Source of the DNA: Gammaproteobacteria bacterium
Lineage (GTDB): Bacteria; Pseudomonadota; Gammaproteobacteria; Pseudomonadales; Azotimanducaceae
DNA length: 64,000 nucleotides
Reading direction: 5' to 3'
Assembly: GCA_026708185.1 (NCBI GenBank)
Contig: JAPOVK010000016.1
Location: 140,290-204,289, forward strand
Shown: positions 26,880-36,884 of the stretch, piece by piece
How positions within the stretch are numbered: the stretch's first letter is position 1
Layout: each line of letters starts with the position of its first letter
Notes under the pieces: model-generated
The model's database searches: none
Seen by the model: the letters and a program-made list of their open reading frames with translations, nothing else
Told to the model about the DNA's origin: nothing
Position numbers and translations under genes: made by a program

Positions 26880-27773
26880 TCATGGGGCTGTCGGGTCGCG
26901 AGCGCCTCGGCGTTCCGCCACGTCGTGCTTGTCGACGCGCCGGTCGCCGAGCAGCGCACGCTGCTCGAGGTGCGCCCGCAGCGCCGCGTAGTACGCGTTC
27001 AGGAAAGCCGGGCCGTCCACCGCCTCCCGGTCCGGCCAGTCGATCTTGTCGAGAATGCGCCGGAGCACGTCCCGTTTCGTCTCGCGCGTCGTCTGTGTTT
27101 TCGGTTGCCGGAGAAGCTTCTCCAGCACCTGGAGTTCGGCAATGCCGTAGACGTCCAATTGCGCCTTCGTGAACCGGTAGCGCCGCGACGCGGGATCCGT
27201 GGTCAAGTCCCGCAACAGGGCCACGGGTTCAGAGCGGACGACCCAGGTCCCGGCGATCATGTCGCCGACGCGGAGCCGGTCGCGGTTGAACAGCGGCATC
27301 AGCGCGAAGATCGCGAGCCAGACCAAGGCCGCGGTGGCCAGCAGGTTGTCGACGGCGCCGACTTCCTCCGTACCCGGTTGCATCAAGAGCAGCGTGGCCG
27401 GCATGAACACTTCGACCTCGCGGGTCAGATTCCGTGCCGCGACGGCGTAGGGCGAGAGCGCACCGCCGCGACGGTCCACGACGCGCAACTTGAACATCCG
27501 CTTGCCCGGCGTCTGGCCCCGCCAGCGCAGCTCGAAAAACATGAAGAATGGACACCGCAGGAAGAACGAGAGGATGAAGAACACCGCCACGGCGGCGTTT
27601 CCCGCCACGGCCGCTGCGATCAAGAAGACCACGGCCACCACGATGAGCGTCCCGACAATGATCAGTAGATCAACCAACAGGGCACCGGCGCGGGCACCGT
27701 GATCGGCGAGTTCGACCCCGATCGGGACGCCTTCGGGCGTCAGGACGGAGCGGAGGACGGCGTCAGTCGCCAT
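26880..27773 (-). CDS. RDD family membrane protein
   Basis: 297 aa. RDD domain with WRGQTPGKRMFKLRVVDRRGG after the second helix, then further helices (LLATAALVWLAIFALMPLFN) and DRLRVGDMIAGTWVV, the family's closing motif. The hydrophilic C-terminal third is not part of the RDD domain. ATG 27773 overlaps the SpoIIM-like gene by 11 nt. It is last gene of a MoxR-centred operon, a context in which RDD proteins are common. Confidence 0.88.
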   Translation of the reverse strand: MATDAVLRSVLTPEGVPIGVELADHGARAGALLVDLLIIVGTLIVVAVVFLIAAAVAGNAAVAVFFILSFFLRCPFFMFFELRWRGQTPGKRMFKLRVVDRRGGALSPYAVAARNLTREVEVFMPATLLLMQPGTEEVGAVDNLLATAALVWLAIFALMPLFNRDRLRVGDMIAGTWVVRSEPVALLRDLTTDPASRRYRFTKAQLDVYGIAELQVLEKLLRQPKTQTTRETKRDVLRRILDKIDWPDREAVDGPAFLNAYYAALRAHLEQRALLGDRRVDKHDVAERRGARDPTAP

Positions 27774-28782
27774 GCTGTCGCGTACCTTCGCCACCGAGAC
27801 GGCCGGCCAGCACGAAATAGACGCCCCAGAGAACCAACATGGCCGCGCCGATCCCAAGGCGCAGCGATGTGTCCGTGACCAGTTGCCGACCGAGACCCTC
27901 GAGCAGGGCCGCCATGAACAGCATGACCACCGCGCCCACCACGAGCGTTGCCACCGTACGCCCGGTGTCGCGAAGGGCCGCTAGGCGCGTGCGACGACCG
28001 GGATTGATCATTGCGCCTGCGAGGTGGAATCCTGCACCGCCGCAAAGAGCGATGGCCGTGAGTTCGGTCGTGCCGTGGATGGCGAGCCAAGCGAGGAAGT
28101 CGACGGTGAGCCCCTGGCCGGCGAAGACCGCGCAGATCGCGCCAAGGCCGAGGCCGTTGTAGAAGAGCAGCAGGACGACGGGCACACCGAACACCGCACC
28201 GAGCGCGAAACAGAGCATGCCGACCCGGGCGTTGTGCTGGAACAGGAATGTCGCGAAGGCCGTCAACTGATCCGCGGCGCCCGGCCTTCGGAAAATCGCC
28301 GCCTCCAGTTCCTCCCGGGTGGCATCCGGCGTCCTTCCCTGGGCCATGGCCGGGTCGACGAAGGCCTCGAACCAGGCGGGTTCCTGGGTGGTCACCGTCC
28401 ATCCGGTTGCGGCACCACCGAGCAGCAGCAAGGCCGAAAGCGCCGTGGCCCAACCGGTCCGTCGAACCGCACGCGGGAAATCACGCCGGAAGAAGCCGGC
28501 GAGTAGCTGCCCGAAACCTGCGCGTACGCCGTACACAACGAAATAGGCCCGCAGGCTCAAGGACTCCAGGTAGGCGCACAGGTTGGCATCGAAGGATATG
28601 CTCCGGGCAACCGACAGCGACGACATGCAGGCGCGGTACAAGCCAGGCGCACGCAACAGTTCGTCCGCGCCCAGGGACCGCAAGCCGTCCTCTTCGGCAC
28701 GCCTGATCAACGCCTCAAGTTCACGCCATTTGGCCTCCCGTTCGATCCGGAAGCGAAAACTCTTCAGGAGATCTTCCGACAT
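27763..28782 (-). CDS. Stage II sporulation protein M (SpoIIM) family membrane protein
   Basis: 339 aa. A soluble N-terminal helical part (FRIEREAKWRELEALIRRAEEDG) is followed by about six transmembrane helices with FLFQHNARVGMLCFALGAVFG and GTTELTAIALCGGAGFHLAGAMI, the SpoIIM-family core. In non-spore-formers this family accompanies MoxR/DUF58 operons and may assist envelope remodelling. ATG 28782 is preferred over TTG 28791. Confidence 0.87.
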   Translation of the reverse strand: MSEDLLKSFRFRIEREAKWRELEALIRRAEEDGLRSLGADELLRAPGLYRACMSSLSVARSISFDANLCAYLESLSLRAYFVVYGVRAGFGQLLAGFFRRDFPRAVRRTGWATALSALLLLGGAATGWTVTTQEPAWFEAFVDPAMAQGRTPDATREELEAAIFRRPGAADQLTAFATFLFQHNARVGMLCFALGAVFGVPVVLLLFYNGLGLGAICAVFAGQGLTVDFLAWLAIHGTTELTAIALCGGAGFHLAGAMINPGRRTRLAALRDTGRTVATLVVGAVVMLFMAALLEGLGRQLVTDTSLRLGIGAAMLVLWGVYFVLAGRLGGEGTRQHGD

Positions 28783-28821
28783 GGCGGTCAACGGTGCGCG
28801 GACGTCAACGGCGTAGCCACG

Positions 28822-30123
28822 CTAGATCTCGTCTCTCGCCTTGACGGCCAAGTAGCGGTTGATGAGCGCAGGCCCGAGACGCGCGGCCGGCGCTTCAACA
28901 CAAAGCACGCCGAGGCGCGCGAGCTTCGCGAAGACCGCTTGGCGTTCGCGAATGAGGTCATGGGCCACGACCGCCCGTGCCACGTGCTCGAGGTCGCCCG
29001 GACGGCGTGCGAATGGGCGCTCCAACGAGGTGTCGGTCAGCGCGACGAAGAGAGTCAGATGCCGCTTGGCGAGGTAGCCCACGTTCTCGATCATCAGGTC
29101 CGCGGTCACCGTGTCGACGAAATCCGTGGCGACGACAACCAATGAGCGGCGCGACAGTCGCGTCCGCAGGTCGGCGAGCGCCAGCGTGAAGTTGGTCTCT
29201 TGCGTACTGTAGTCGATAGCTGCCAGCGCGGTTTGCAGCCCCGCCATGGTCCCCATACCGCCCGCCGGTGTGACGAAGGCGCGCGTCCGTGCATCGAACG
29301 CTGCCAGTCCGACCTTGTCCCCGGATCGGAGGGAAACATAGCCGAGCAGCAACAGCGCGCCGATGGCGTGGTCGAGCTTCGGCAGACCGTCGACGGTCTC
29401 CGCCATCAGCCGGCCGGTGTCCAGTGCCAGCACCACGTGGTGGTTGCGCTCCGTCTGGAATTCCTTGCAGAGCAGTTCGCGGTGCCTTGCCGAGTGCTTC
29501 CAGTCGATTGTGCGCGGGTCGAGTCCCGCCGCGTACTCGCGCAGTGCCTCGAACTCGGTGCCGGTACCCTTCTGGAACTGCGGCTTGACGCCGAGCGGCG
29601 CATCGGTGGCGGCGAATGCGATGGCCTGACGTTTCACCGATGCGATGTTCGGAACCACGGGACACTCCAAATGGAGAGGACGGCGGAACGTTCGGGCGGC
29701 GAATCCAAGCGGGCCTTCCGTGCGTATCCAGAGGCTCGTCAGCCGCACGCTGCCTCGGCGGTGCGGACGGATCTCAACCCAGCGTTCCGCGGTGGTTCCC
29801 GGTGCGACGCGGGCGGTTTGCGGAGCCAAGGCATTGGTCGGACCTTGGACGTCGACGGTGAAGTCGACGGCAACCGGTACGCGCGTGTCGATCCGGACGG
29901 CGATTCGCTCCGCTTCACCCACGTGCAATGTTCCCGGCGGCCGGACATCCGCAACCACGCGCTGACGGACGAGGCCGAGTACGTCTGCGCCGATTGCGGC
30001 CAGCACGACGACCAGCCACACAGGACCCAATACCCACCAAGTCGGGGCGGCGAATGCGACGCCAAGGGCGATAGGTGCTGCAACGCCGAGAGCGGTGGCA
30101 GCGCGGACCGTCGGGTGGATCAC
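28822..30123 (-). CDS. DUF58 domain protein (vWA-like partner of MoxR ATPase)
   Basis: 433 aa. Two N-terminal transmembrane helices, a beta-rich region, then the DUF58 hallmark [20 protein letters not shown] and a vWA-like domain ([12 protein letters not shown] as a MIDAS-like strand, [11 protein letters not shown]). DUF58 proteins work with MoxR ATPases in metal insertion or complex assembly. GTG 30123 overlaps the MoxR stop by GTGA. Confidence 0.9.
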   Translation of the reverse strand: MIHPTVRAATALGVAAPIALGVAFAAPTWWVLGPVWLVVVLAAIGADVLGLVRQRVVADVRPPGTLHVGEAERIAVRIDTRVPVAVDFTVDVQGPTNALAPQTARVAPGTTAERWVEIRPHRRGSVRLTSLWIRTEGPLGFAARTFRRPLHLECPVVPNIASVKRQAIAFAATDAPLGVKPQFQKGTGTEFEALREYAAGLDPRTIDWKHSARHRELLCKEFQTERNHHVVLALDTGRLMAETVDGLPKLDHAIGALLLLGYVSLRSGDKVGLAAFDARTRAFVTPAGGMGTMAGLQTALAAIDYSTQETNFTLALADLRTRLSRRSLVVVATDFVDTVTADLMIENVGYLAKRHLTLFVALTDTSLERPFARRPGDLEHVARAVVAHDLIRERQAVFAKLARLGVLCVEAPAARLGPALINRYLAVKARDEI

Positions 30124-31076
30124 TTGGGAACCGGCGTCAAGTCGATGATCTGCTCGATGATCCCGTCCGCGTCCAAGCCTTCGATTTCCGAGCCCGGGGA
30201 AAGTACAACGCGGTGCCGCAGGGTCGGCGTTGCAAGGGACTTGATGTCGTCAGGGATGACGTAGTCCCGCCCATCGAGCGCAGCAAACGCCCGCGACGCT
30301 ACTGCAAGCATGTTGGCGGCTCGTGGCGACGCGCCAAAGCTCAAGCCCTGGTGCTCGCGGGTCGCTCGAACGAGATCGACGACGTAGTCCACGAGGTCGT
30401 CGCCCAAACGGATGCTCTCGATCAACGATCGGACCTCCCGGAGCGCATCCATCGATGCGAGGGGTCGGATGCCGAACGCATCCGGACTCGCCATCGTGCC
30501 CCGACTACCGTGGGCGGACACGATGGCGCGTTCGTCGTCCCGGCCCGGATAGTCGATCACATGCTTGAACAGGAATCGGTCGAGTTGCGCCTCGGGTAGC
30601 GGGTACGTGCCCTGTTGCTCGATCGGATTCTGCGTCGCCACCACCATGAAGCCGTCCTGCAACGGGTAGTCCACGCCGTCGATCGTCACGGCACGCTCCT
30701 GCATGGCCTGCAGCAAGGCGGCCTGGGTCTTCGGCGGTGTGCGATTGACCTCGTCGGCCAGGAGTATCTGCGTGAAGACCGGACCCTTGGTGAGCACGAA
30801 CCGCGAGTCTGTGAAGTTGAAGATGTTGGTCCCGATGACGTCCCCGGGCATCAGGTCTGGCGTGAACTGGATTCGGCCGAAGTCGAGATCGAGCGTCGCG
30901 GCGAAGCACCGCGCGATCATCGTCTTGGCCGTGCCCGGTACGCCTTCGATCAGCACGTGGCCGTCCGAGAGCAGTCCGACGAGGAGCAGGTCGAGCGTGG
31001 CATCCTGGCCAACTACCGCCTTGTGTATTTCCCCCCTGATCGTCTCAGCCAAAGCCGCGACCCGGTCTATGTCCAC
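30120..31076 (-). CDS. MoxR-family AAA+ ATPase
   Basis: 318 aa. Walker A GVPGTAKT at residues 45-52, Walker [10 protein letters not shown], sensor 1 [20 protein letters not shown] and the C-terminal lid with [15 protein letters not shown]. MoxR ATPases act as chaperones on vWA partners, here the next gene product. The 5' end overlaps the upstream DUF4350 gene by 32 nt, so translation is probably coupled. Confidence 0.95.
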   Translation of the reverse strand: MDIDRVAALAETIRGEIHKAVVGQDATLDLLLVGLLSDGHVLIEGVPGTAKTMIARCFAATLDLDFGRIQFTPDLMPGDVIGTNIFNFTDSRFVLTKGPVFTQILLADEVNRTPPKTQAALLQAMQERAVTIDGVDYPLQDGFMVVATQNPIEQQGTYPLPEAQLDRFLFKHVIDYPGRDDERAIVSAHGSRGTMASPDAFGIRPLASMDALREVRSLIESIRLGDDLVDYVVDLVRATREHQGLSFGASPRAANMLAVASRAFAALDGRDYVIPDDIKSLATPTLRHRVVLSPGSEIEGLDADGIIEQIIDLTPVPK

Positions 31077-32298
31077 CGAACATCTCCTCCATCCAATCGT
31101 AGTAGCGGCGAGCCTTGGCCAACGGTCGCAGTGTCCCCGCGTCGGGAAGCCTTGTCTGGACCCCGCGACGTTGGGCGATCCCTTCGAGGGTGCCGCGCAG
31201 CTCGGTCAACTCGTCGTTCCCCGGTCGCGAGCCCGGCTGGTCGACGTGCAAGCGACGGGCGGCCTCTTCCAACGTTGCATTGCCGTAGCGATCGGCGATG
31301 TAGGCGGCATGGTCAGCCGTCGCCAAAAGCCGGCCCGCGTTGCCCAGTAGTGTCTCGTGACCGCTCCCGAACACGGGCGTTCCTTCGTTCCCGGCGCGAT
31401 CAGTCCCGAATCGGACCGCAGCGCGCCAGACCATGGCCCCGATGGTGGCCAACGCGAGTAGCGTCGCGGCGAGGAAAGGCGGTGCAAGGAGAAGCCGTGG
31501 CAGACTCGGCACGATCGCGAAGCCGTGGAGGGACTCGTCGAAATGGATGGTGGCGTCGGACGACGTCAGCAACTCGTCGATCAAGCCCAAGGCCAAGCGG
31601 GCGTTGTTCCCGCGATGCAGGCCGTGGTTGGCGATCAGGTCGGGGTCGGCCAACACGACCGTCCTAGAGTCCGTTTCGGCAGCGGGCGCTTCGCAGACGA
31701 GAATGCCGCCGTCCGAGGACGCAACGAGCGGTCGCAAATCACTGTCCCTTACCAATTGCGGTCGTTCGATCTCCGGGACAGGCCCAAGGCGGGCGGTCCA
31801 GGCCGTCTCCGACCCGGGCCTCGCGATGGTGGCCTCGCCCAGGACGCCATGGGCGACCTTGTCGACCGAGGCTTTCGACATGGGCACCGCGCCTTCGATC
31901 CATCCCCGAGGCAGCGCCGTGGGCATGCCCGTCAGGCGCTGCCGCCACTTCGGGAGCGCCACGAGCACCCGGCGTTTGCCCTCCAGGAGGCGCTGCATGT
32001 CCGCCACGGTATTGATCCCGAGATCCGGTTCCAGGACCAGCAGCAGGTCTTCGGCGGCGACTCCCCGGCCCTGCCGGCTCCGGTTGACCTCAACGCGGTA
32101 GCCCGCCTCGCGTAGCAGGCCCGCCAAGGCCGCATGGCCGATCGCCGAGGGCGAATAACTGCTCGGCCGCGTGACGACCCGATCGGCCGGGTCCACGATG
32201 ACCATGAGGACAATCGTTGCGCACAACGCCGCGCCGCCGATGAGGATTAGGAGGGCCGCTGTCCGCGGATTGAGGATTCGGTCGTGATCGGCGGACAC
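31045..32298 (-). CDS. DUF4350 domain-containing membrane protein
   Basis: 417 aa. One N-terminal helix ([23 protein letters not shown]), a periplasmic DUF4350 domain ([22 protein letters not shown] with [10 protein letters not shown] and a degenerate Rossmann-like core), then a second helix ([22 protein letters not shown]) and a cytoplasmic tail. Start GTG 32298. Fixed companion of MoxR-DUF58 operons, with unknown biochemical role. Confidence 0.85.
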   Translation of the reverse strand: MSADHDRILNPRTAALLILIGGAALCATIVLMVIVDPADRVVTRPSSYSPSAIGHAALAGLLREAGYRVEVNRSRQGRGVAAEDLLLVLEPDLGINTVADMQRLLEGKRRVLVALPKWRQRLTGMPTALPRGWIEGAVPMSKASVDKVAHGVLGEATIARPGSETAWTARLGPVPEIERPQLVRDSDLRPLVASSDGGILVCEAPAAETDSRTVVLADPDLIANHGLHRGNNARLALGLIDELLTSSDATIHFDESLHGFAIVPSLPRLLLAPPFLAATLLALATIGAMVWRAAVRFGTDRAGNEGTPVFGSGHETLLGNAGRLLATADHAAYIADRYGNATLEEAARRLHVDQPGSRPGNDELTELRGTLEGIAQRRGVQTRLPDAGTLRPLAKARRYYDWMEEMFGGHRPGRGFG

Positions 32299-32338
32299 TA
32301 CGCGGCTTCCGACCTGGATGTCTTGAGAGTGCCCACTG

Positions 32339-33013
32339 TTAACTGACGGGTTGCATTCTCGACGCCGGTGGGGGAATCGCGCGATTCACCTCGGCGGCGT
32401 CCCGTCGACAAGCCGCATATTGCTCCCGCGTGGCGGATCGACCGCCAAAGTGCACGAGTTCCGATGCGCGGACCAACGCCCGGAGACACTCCCGATGCGG
32501 CCCGACGGTCGTCCGCGCAATCTCGCGCGCTGTCGCCGCTCGCGATGGCGGATCGTCGACCCGCAACGTGTCCAGTACGCCCAGCAGCAACAGGTGGATC
32601 GCCTCCCCGAATCGCCCTCGGCGCGCGAGTTCGTCCGCCACTCGAAGCCAATCCGCCCGTACCGCACGTTCGGGTTTCCCGCGCGGCTCGACGCCAGGTT
32701 GTCCGCCGGACCGACCGGGCGCAATGGCGACGGTGTCCAAGCCGAAGCCCGCCAGCCACAGCGCCAGCGCCGTGATGCCGACGACGGCGATGCCGAGCAA
32801 GCCCCACGCGAACGCGGTCGGAATCCGGAAGCCGGCCGCAGGTGATGTCGTCCGCGCCGCCACCGGCAACTGCCGCTGGATCTTCTGTTCGGCGTAGATG
32901 TTCTCTAGCGCCGCGGCATCGACGCGTGATTCCGCCGCCGCCCAACCGGCGAGACTGGCGAGCACGGCAAATGTCCCGAGAAACCGTCGGAGGCTGGGCG
33001 CAAACGGAATCAC
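32339..33013 (-). CDS. DUF4129 domain-containing protein, first gene of the MoxR operon
   Basis: 224 aa. A signal-like N-terminus (FLGTFAVLASLAGWAAAES), a single membrane helix near the middle (FAWGLLGIAVVGITALALWLAG) and a cytoplasmic DUF4129 tail (ADELARRGRFGEAIHLLLLGVLDTLR, then FGGRSATREQYAACRRDA). Start GTG 33013. Order on the minus strand is DUF4129, DUF4350, MoxR, DUF58, SpoIIM-like, RDD, with gaps of 40 nt or overlaps. I infer a promoter in the 80-bp gap upstream but see no strong elements there. Confidence 0.85.
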   Translation of the reverse strand: MIPFAPSLRRFLGTFAVLASLAGWAAAESRVDAAALENIYAEQKIQRQLPVAARTTSPAAGFRIPTAFAWGLLGIAVVGITALALWLAGFGLDTVAIAPGRSGGQPGVEPRGKPERAVRADWLRVADELARRGRFGEAIHLLLLGVLDTLRVDDPPSRAATAREIARTTVGPHRECLRALVRASELVHFGGRSATREQYAACRRDAAEVNRAIPPPASRMQPVS

Positions 33014-33093
33014 CCGGCAATCCTATCGCTGGCGGGTTCGCGCCGCCAAACGTCTACCGCGCGATGAAGGGCGCCACAGGTCACGAGCGGAGT

Positions 33094-34452
33094 TCACCTC
33101 TCGAAACTCAGCAGCCTTAGTGGCAAAGGCCACACCGCGACCCCGTTGATCTCTCCCGGTGTCCGGCTCTTGCTCCAGATCTCCCCGTTGCCGTAGCGTG
33201 TGATCTGCGTCAGCGTCTTAGGACGAAGCTGGTTGGTCCACTTGACCTCGACCGGCCAGAAACGGCCGTCGCGCACGTAGGCCACGTCGACCTCCGCCCG
33301 GGCCTTGATGTAGAAGGTCGGGTGAGCCCTGCGGCAATGCGCCGCAACGCATGCCTCCACGATCTGGGACGCCCATACGGAGTCCGCCCTGGCCGACAGG
33401 ATCTGCGTCTCGAACGGGTCGACGTCTGGATCGAGCCACGCACGAACCGCATGCAGGATGAACGGGTCCGAGAAGACGACTTTCCTCGCTTTCTTCGGCG
33501 CCGGTGCCAGCTTGTCCTCCATCAGCGCGGGCACGACGCACGCAGCATCCATGCGTTCGAGCAAGGCCACGTAGTCCGCAACGGTCCTCGGATGGTCGAT
33601 CGACAAGTCCTGGGCCAGTGCGTTCCAGGTGATCTGGCTCGTGTAGCGCTTGACGATAGCCGCGAGCACTTCGCGGAGATACGGTTCCTGCTTGCCACGC
33701 TTCACGAAGTCGCCGCGGATCCAGTCGGAATACGTGGCGAGCGTGCTTGGCCGGATCGAGCCGTGGCTCGCCAGATCGTTGATGGCCGTGAGGTAGCCAC
33801 CGTGCAGCAGGTAGCGGTCGAACGCGGCGTAGATCTCGCCGACGACTCTGGGCGGGATGGTCTCGGGCGCCTCGCCATCGGGCAGGACTCCGGCCAACGC
33901 CACGTATTCGCCAAAAGACAAGGGGTGCAAGTGGAAGTCGGCCTGCGCCGCGTGCCCGCGACGGCCTGGAAACCGCATCCGGGCTTCTTGCGTGACCAGA
34001 AGGTCAGACCCGGTGACCACCAGGACCGTGCGATCGAGCATGCCTGCATCGGCAGCGAACTTGACCGCCTTGTCCCAGTCCCCGATGTAGGTGACTTCGT
34101 CGACCACTAGGTAGTTGAGGCCGTCGGGTGGAGCTTCCTCGAGGTGCACGTTCAGGTGCAGCAGCAGGCCGTGGTGGTCGTCGATCAATTCCCCGGTCAG
34201 GTAGGTTACGGCGCTCGGCGCCACGCCACTGTCCAACAACTGTGCAACCCATTGCTTGAGTAACGTCGACTTGCCAGTCTGTCGGCCCCCGCCAAGGCTG
34301 TAGATCCCTGGCGTGGACGTCGGCAACTCCTCCAAGAGGCCAGACCGGTGCTGCAATGGACAAGTGGCCAGATGGCGCAGTTGCGGATCCCGCTCGCGGA
34401 ACCGGCGCGGGTCTGCCAAGTGACTGTTGTGAGCCAGGAATCTTGCGTCCAT
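33094..34452 (-). CDS. AAA-family ATPase with DUF4143-type C-terminal nuclease-like domain
   Basis: 452 aa. N-terminal P-loop GGGRQTGKST (residues 54-63), Walker B LNYLVVDEVTYIGDW, sensor VVTGSD, then a helical linker and a C-terminal PD-(D/E)xK-like core with EVDVAYVRDGRFWPVEVKWT. Proteins of this design are common in mobile and defence-rich loci; function is unknown, with NTP-driven DNA or RNA processing the usual guess. ATG 34452 is followed upstream by AT-rich DNA holding a perfect 20-bp palindrome. It converges on no gene; the MoxR operon begins 80 bp downstream on the same strand. Confidence 0.85.
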   Translation of the reverse strand: MDARFLAHNSHLADPRRFRERDPQLRHLATCPLQHRSGLLEELPTSTPGIYSLGGGRQTGKSTLLKQWVAQLLDSGVAPSAVTYLTGELIDDHHGLLLHLNVHLEEAPPDGLNYLVVDEVTYIGDWDKAVKFAADAGMLDRTVLVVTGSDLLVTQEARMRFPGRRGHAAQADFHLHPLSFGEYVALAGVLPDGEAPETIPPRVVGEIYAAFDRYLLHGGYLTAINDLASHGSIRPSTLATYSDWIRGDFVKRGKQEPYLREVLAAIVKRYTSQITWNALAQDLSIDHPRTVADYVALLERMDAACVVPALMEDKLAPAPKKARKVVFSDPFILHAVRAWLDPDVDPFETQILSARADSVWASQIVEACVAAHCRRAHPTFYIKARAEVDVAYVRDGRFWPVEVKWTNQLRPKTLTQITRYGNGEIWSKSRTPGEINGVAVWPLPLRLLSFER

Positions 34453-34505
34453 GGCCGTCGGCTCCCGATACCCTGCCCAAACCTATCCAAATTTAGACAT
34501 TTGTC

Positions 34506-34525
34506 AATGACTAAATTTAGTCATT
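34506..34525. promoter_or_regulatory. Perfect 20-bp palindrome upstream of the ATPase gene
   Basis: Arms AATGACTAAA and TTTAGTCATT meet without spacer, 54-73 bp before ATG 34452. A second related half (AAATTTAGACATTT, 34489-34502) lies between it and the gene. The tract 34485-34550 is strikingly AT-rich for this genome, which suggests a promoter overlapped by an operator. Confidence 0.65.
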
Positions 34526-34609
34526 GGCCGTTGACTATAGTATCTCCAATGTGGAACGCCAACCGAACTGCGCCTACGATCACGACGTCGTCGCTGCGGG
34601 GTGGGCCAG

Positions 34610-35110
34610 ATGCTTCGAGCAAGAGCACCGGAGAACAGCAAACCCGTGGCGGCACGCCCACACTTTCCAGCCGCCTACGGGGCGCCGACCGACACCGCAC
34701 TCATGCCGTGGGCCACGGCGAACGAAAGACTCATGCACGCTTCGCACTACTGGCTATGCACCGTCGGTCCGGACGCCATGCCGATGGCACGCCCGCTCGA
34801 CGGCGTCTGGATCGCCAACGCACTCTACTTCGGGGGCGATCCGGCCACGCGCTGGCGGCGGAACCTAAGAGCCAACGCGCATGCCAGCGTGCATCTGGAC
34901 GACGCCGCGAGTCCCGTCATGCTTGAGGGCGAGGTCGTCGTGGACGGCGCATCGGACAAACTGGCGGCCGTCATTGCCGAGAAGACACACGCGAAGTACG
35001 GGTGGGGGTCGGTCGATCAGTACCGCGCGGAGGTGTGTGCGTTCATCCCGCATCGGGCGATCGCTTGGACTGGGCTGTTCGAGAACGCGACCCGTTTCAC
35101 GTTTCCTTGA
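34610..35110 (+). CDS. Pyridoxamine 5'-phosphate oxidase-fold (PPOX) family protein
   Basis: About 166 aa, split-barrel flavin-binding fold. Seen are HASHYWLCTVGPDAMPMARPLDGVW (shortened motif of strands 1-2), LYFGGDPATRWRRNLRANAHASVHL and FIPHRAIAWTGLFENATRFTF, typical of small FMN/F420 or haem-binding PPOX proteins. Probably an FMN-dependent oxidoreductase of unknown substrate. ATG 34610 follows GGGGTGGG; GTG 34601 is possible. It shares the upstream 157-bp divergent region with the ATPase gene. Confidence 0.75.
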   Translation: MLRARAPENSKPVAARPHFPAAYGAPTDTALMPWATANERLMHASHYWLCTVGPDAMPMARPLDGVWIANALYFGGDPATRWRRNLRANAHASVHLDDAASPVMLEGEVVVDGASDKLAAVIAEKTHAKYGWGSVDQYRAEVCAFIPHRAIAWTGLFENATRFTFP

Positions 35111-35142
35111 ACCGGCAGCACCAACTCGAGGCTGCGGTCTCG

Positions 35143-35160
35143 GTATGACTACAGTCATAC
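35143..35160. promoter_or_regulatory. Inverted repeat directly upstream of the MazE-like gene
   Basis: GTATGACT (35143-35150), 2-nt spacer, AGTCATAC (35153-35160): perfect 8-bp arms ending 9 bp before ATG 35170. The position overlaps the likely ribosome site and promoter, as expected for an antitoxin autoregulator. Confidence 0.6.
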
Positions 35161-35169
35161 TTCGCGCAT

Positions 35170-35487
35170 ATGAAGACTTCGATCTCGTTGCGCGATGACC
35201 TGTTCCAGGCCGCAGAGCGGCTCGCGGCCTCGTCGGGGTTGACGCGGAGCGAACTCTACGCCAAGGCGCTGAGCGAGTACGTGCGCCTGCACGATGGCAC
35301 TCAGGTCACGGACAAGCTGAACGAGGTTTACGCCGACGTCGACTCCTCGGTCGACGATGTGCTTGGTACGCTCCAGTTTCGCTCGATACCACGCGAACGA
35401 GGGTCTACGTCTCGTTTTGGGTCTCAGCTCCTGCGGGTGAGCCGACTGGGACAGTTTCCCCGAGACGACGCTTCGCGAACTCCGTAG
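35170..35487 (+). CDS. MazE-like ribbon-helix-helix antitoxin, orphan and probably with a damaged C-terminus
   Basis: 105 aa as read. The first ~80 residues (MKTSISLRDDLFQAAERLAA, SGLTRSELYAKALSEYV, LNEVYADVDSSVDDVL, LQFRSIPRE) match MazE-family antitoxins, which usually stop right after a PRExW-like ending and overlap a mazF toxin. Here the frame runs on for ~25 unrelated residues (RGSTSRFGSQLLRVSRL) and no MazF-like frame follows; the MATE gene lies on the other strand 21 nt on. I read this as an antitoxin whose stop and toxin were lost. Confidence 0.7.
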   Translation: MKTSISLRDDLFQAAERLAASSGLTRSELYAKALSEYVRLHDGTQVTDKLNEVYADVDSSVDDVLGTLQFRSIPRERGSTSRFGSQLLRVSRLGQFPRDDASRTP

Positions 35488-35508
35488 CCAAACGGCTGAC
35501 TACCGTGC

Positions 35509-36861
35509 CTACGCCGCCACCGCCTTGCCGGGCGAATGCCGGAGGAACAGCCCCAACGCCAAAACCGCAGCCACCCCTTCCGCGACAGGTAGTGCCGCCA
35601 CGAACCCATAGTCCGCCAGCAGGTAGTAGCCAAGCACCAGGAATGTCGCCGGAAAGACCAGGCCACGGCCCAAGGCGACCACGCCCGACTGCAAGGGCCG
35701 ATGGATCGCCGTCAAGTACCCCGACAGCAGCATGTTCGCACCGGCAAAGAGGAACAGCGGCCATACGTAGGTCACGAAGTCAGTCGCCATGGCCACCATC
35801 GCCGCGCTGTCCGGGCCGTCCACGAACAGCAGGATCATCGGCCTGCTCACCGTCAGCAACAGGCCGATGAAGGCAACGCTCACCAGCGCGATCGTGCTAC
35901 CCGCGGTGACCAGGAACGCGCCGATCCGCCGGGCGTTCCGCGCGCCGTAGTTCTGCGAGACCATGACGCCGATCGTGTCCGCGACCGCGAAGAACACCAT
36001 GAATCCGAGCAGCATCAGGTAGTTCACGACGGTGATCGCCGCCACGCCGGCAACGCCGACACGCTGGATCAGCATCCAGTTCAGGATCAGCGCGACGATG
36101 CCCCCGGACACTTCGTTGATGAACTCCGAGATCCCGTTGTATGCCGCCTGGAAGACCTCCTTCCAGTTGTCCTGGCGAAAGCCGAAGCGCAGTCTCCTCC
36201 CGGGCTTGACGAAGTAGACCAGCATCACGACGAGCGGCAGCGCCTGCGACAACCCTGTGGCGAACGCCGCGCCGGCAAGACCCCAGCCGAAAACACCGAT
36301 GAACAGGTAGTCGAGCGCGATGTTGACCACCGCGCCGACCGTCAGCGCGGTCGCCGCGAGATTCGGGAAGCCGTCCAACCGGATGAAGAAGTACAACGCG
36401 ATCGCCGCCAGTTGCGCGACGAGGAACGGCATGATGATGCGGTAGTACTCGCGCATCAGCGGGAACAGGTCCTCCGTCGCGCCGAGCGCCGCGAAGAGTT
36501 GCTCCTCCAGCACCAACCCTATGACCACCACCCCAACGCCGTACAGCGTCGCGGCCACGAGCGTTTTGCTGAAAACGGCCGATGCAGCGGCCGGGTCGCG
36601 TTCCCCGAGGTACTTGCCGCCGCGGACGGAGCCGCCGATGGCCAGCATCAGGCCAACGCCGAAGAGCAGCGTCGTGATCGGGATGATGAGGTTGACTACC
36701 GCCAGAGCGGTGACCCCGACGTAGTTGCCGATGAAGACGCCGTCCACCAGCGACGCGGACGTCATGGCGATGAGGCCGACCAGCGACAGCCCGAGGTAGC
36801 GGAAGAACGTCGGCACGACCGGCCCGTCGAGGGCATGGCCATCTTCCGTGGGCATGGACAT
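35509..36861 (-). CDS. MATE family multidrug/sodium-coupled efflux protein
   Basis: 450 aa, about 12 transmembrane helices in two related halves, MATE (NorM/DinF-like) type. Signature parts include VFIGNYVGVTALAVVNLIIP in helix 2 and the second-half counterpart around VNYLMLLGFMVFFAVADTIGV with SQNYGARNARR. Exports cationic drugs or metabolites by H+ or Na+ antiport. ATG 36861 (or 36855) was chosen. It lies downstream of the D-aminoacylase gene on the same strand, separated by a strong hairpin. Confidence 0.9.
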   Translation of the reverse strand: MSMPTEDGHALDGPVVPTFFRYLGLSLVGLIAMTSASLVDGVFIGNYVGVTALAVVNLIIPITTLLFGVGLMLAIGGSVRGGKYLGERDPAAASAVFSKTLVAATLYGVGVVVIGLVLEEQLFAALGATEDLFPLMREYYRIIMPFLVAQLAAIALYFFIRLDGFPNLAATALTVGAVVNIALDYLFIGVFGWGLAGAAFATGLSQALPLVVMLVYFVKPGRRLRFGFRQDNWKEVFQAAYNGISEFINEVSGGIVALILNWMLIQRVGVAGVAAITVVNYLMLLGFMVFFAVADTIGVMVSQNYGARNARRIGAFLVTAGSTIALVSVAFIGLLLTVSRPMILLFVDGPDSAAMVAMATDFVTYVWPLFLFAGANMLLSGYLTAIHRPLQSGVVALGRGLVFPATFLVLGYYLLADYGFVAALPVAEGVAAVLALGLFLRHSPGKAVAA

Positions 36862-36884
36862 GCCTACGTTCGCCTACTCGGTGC

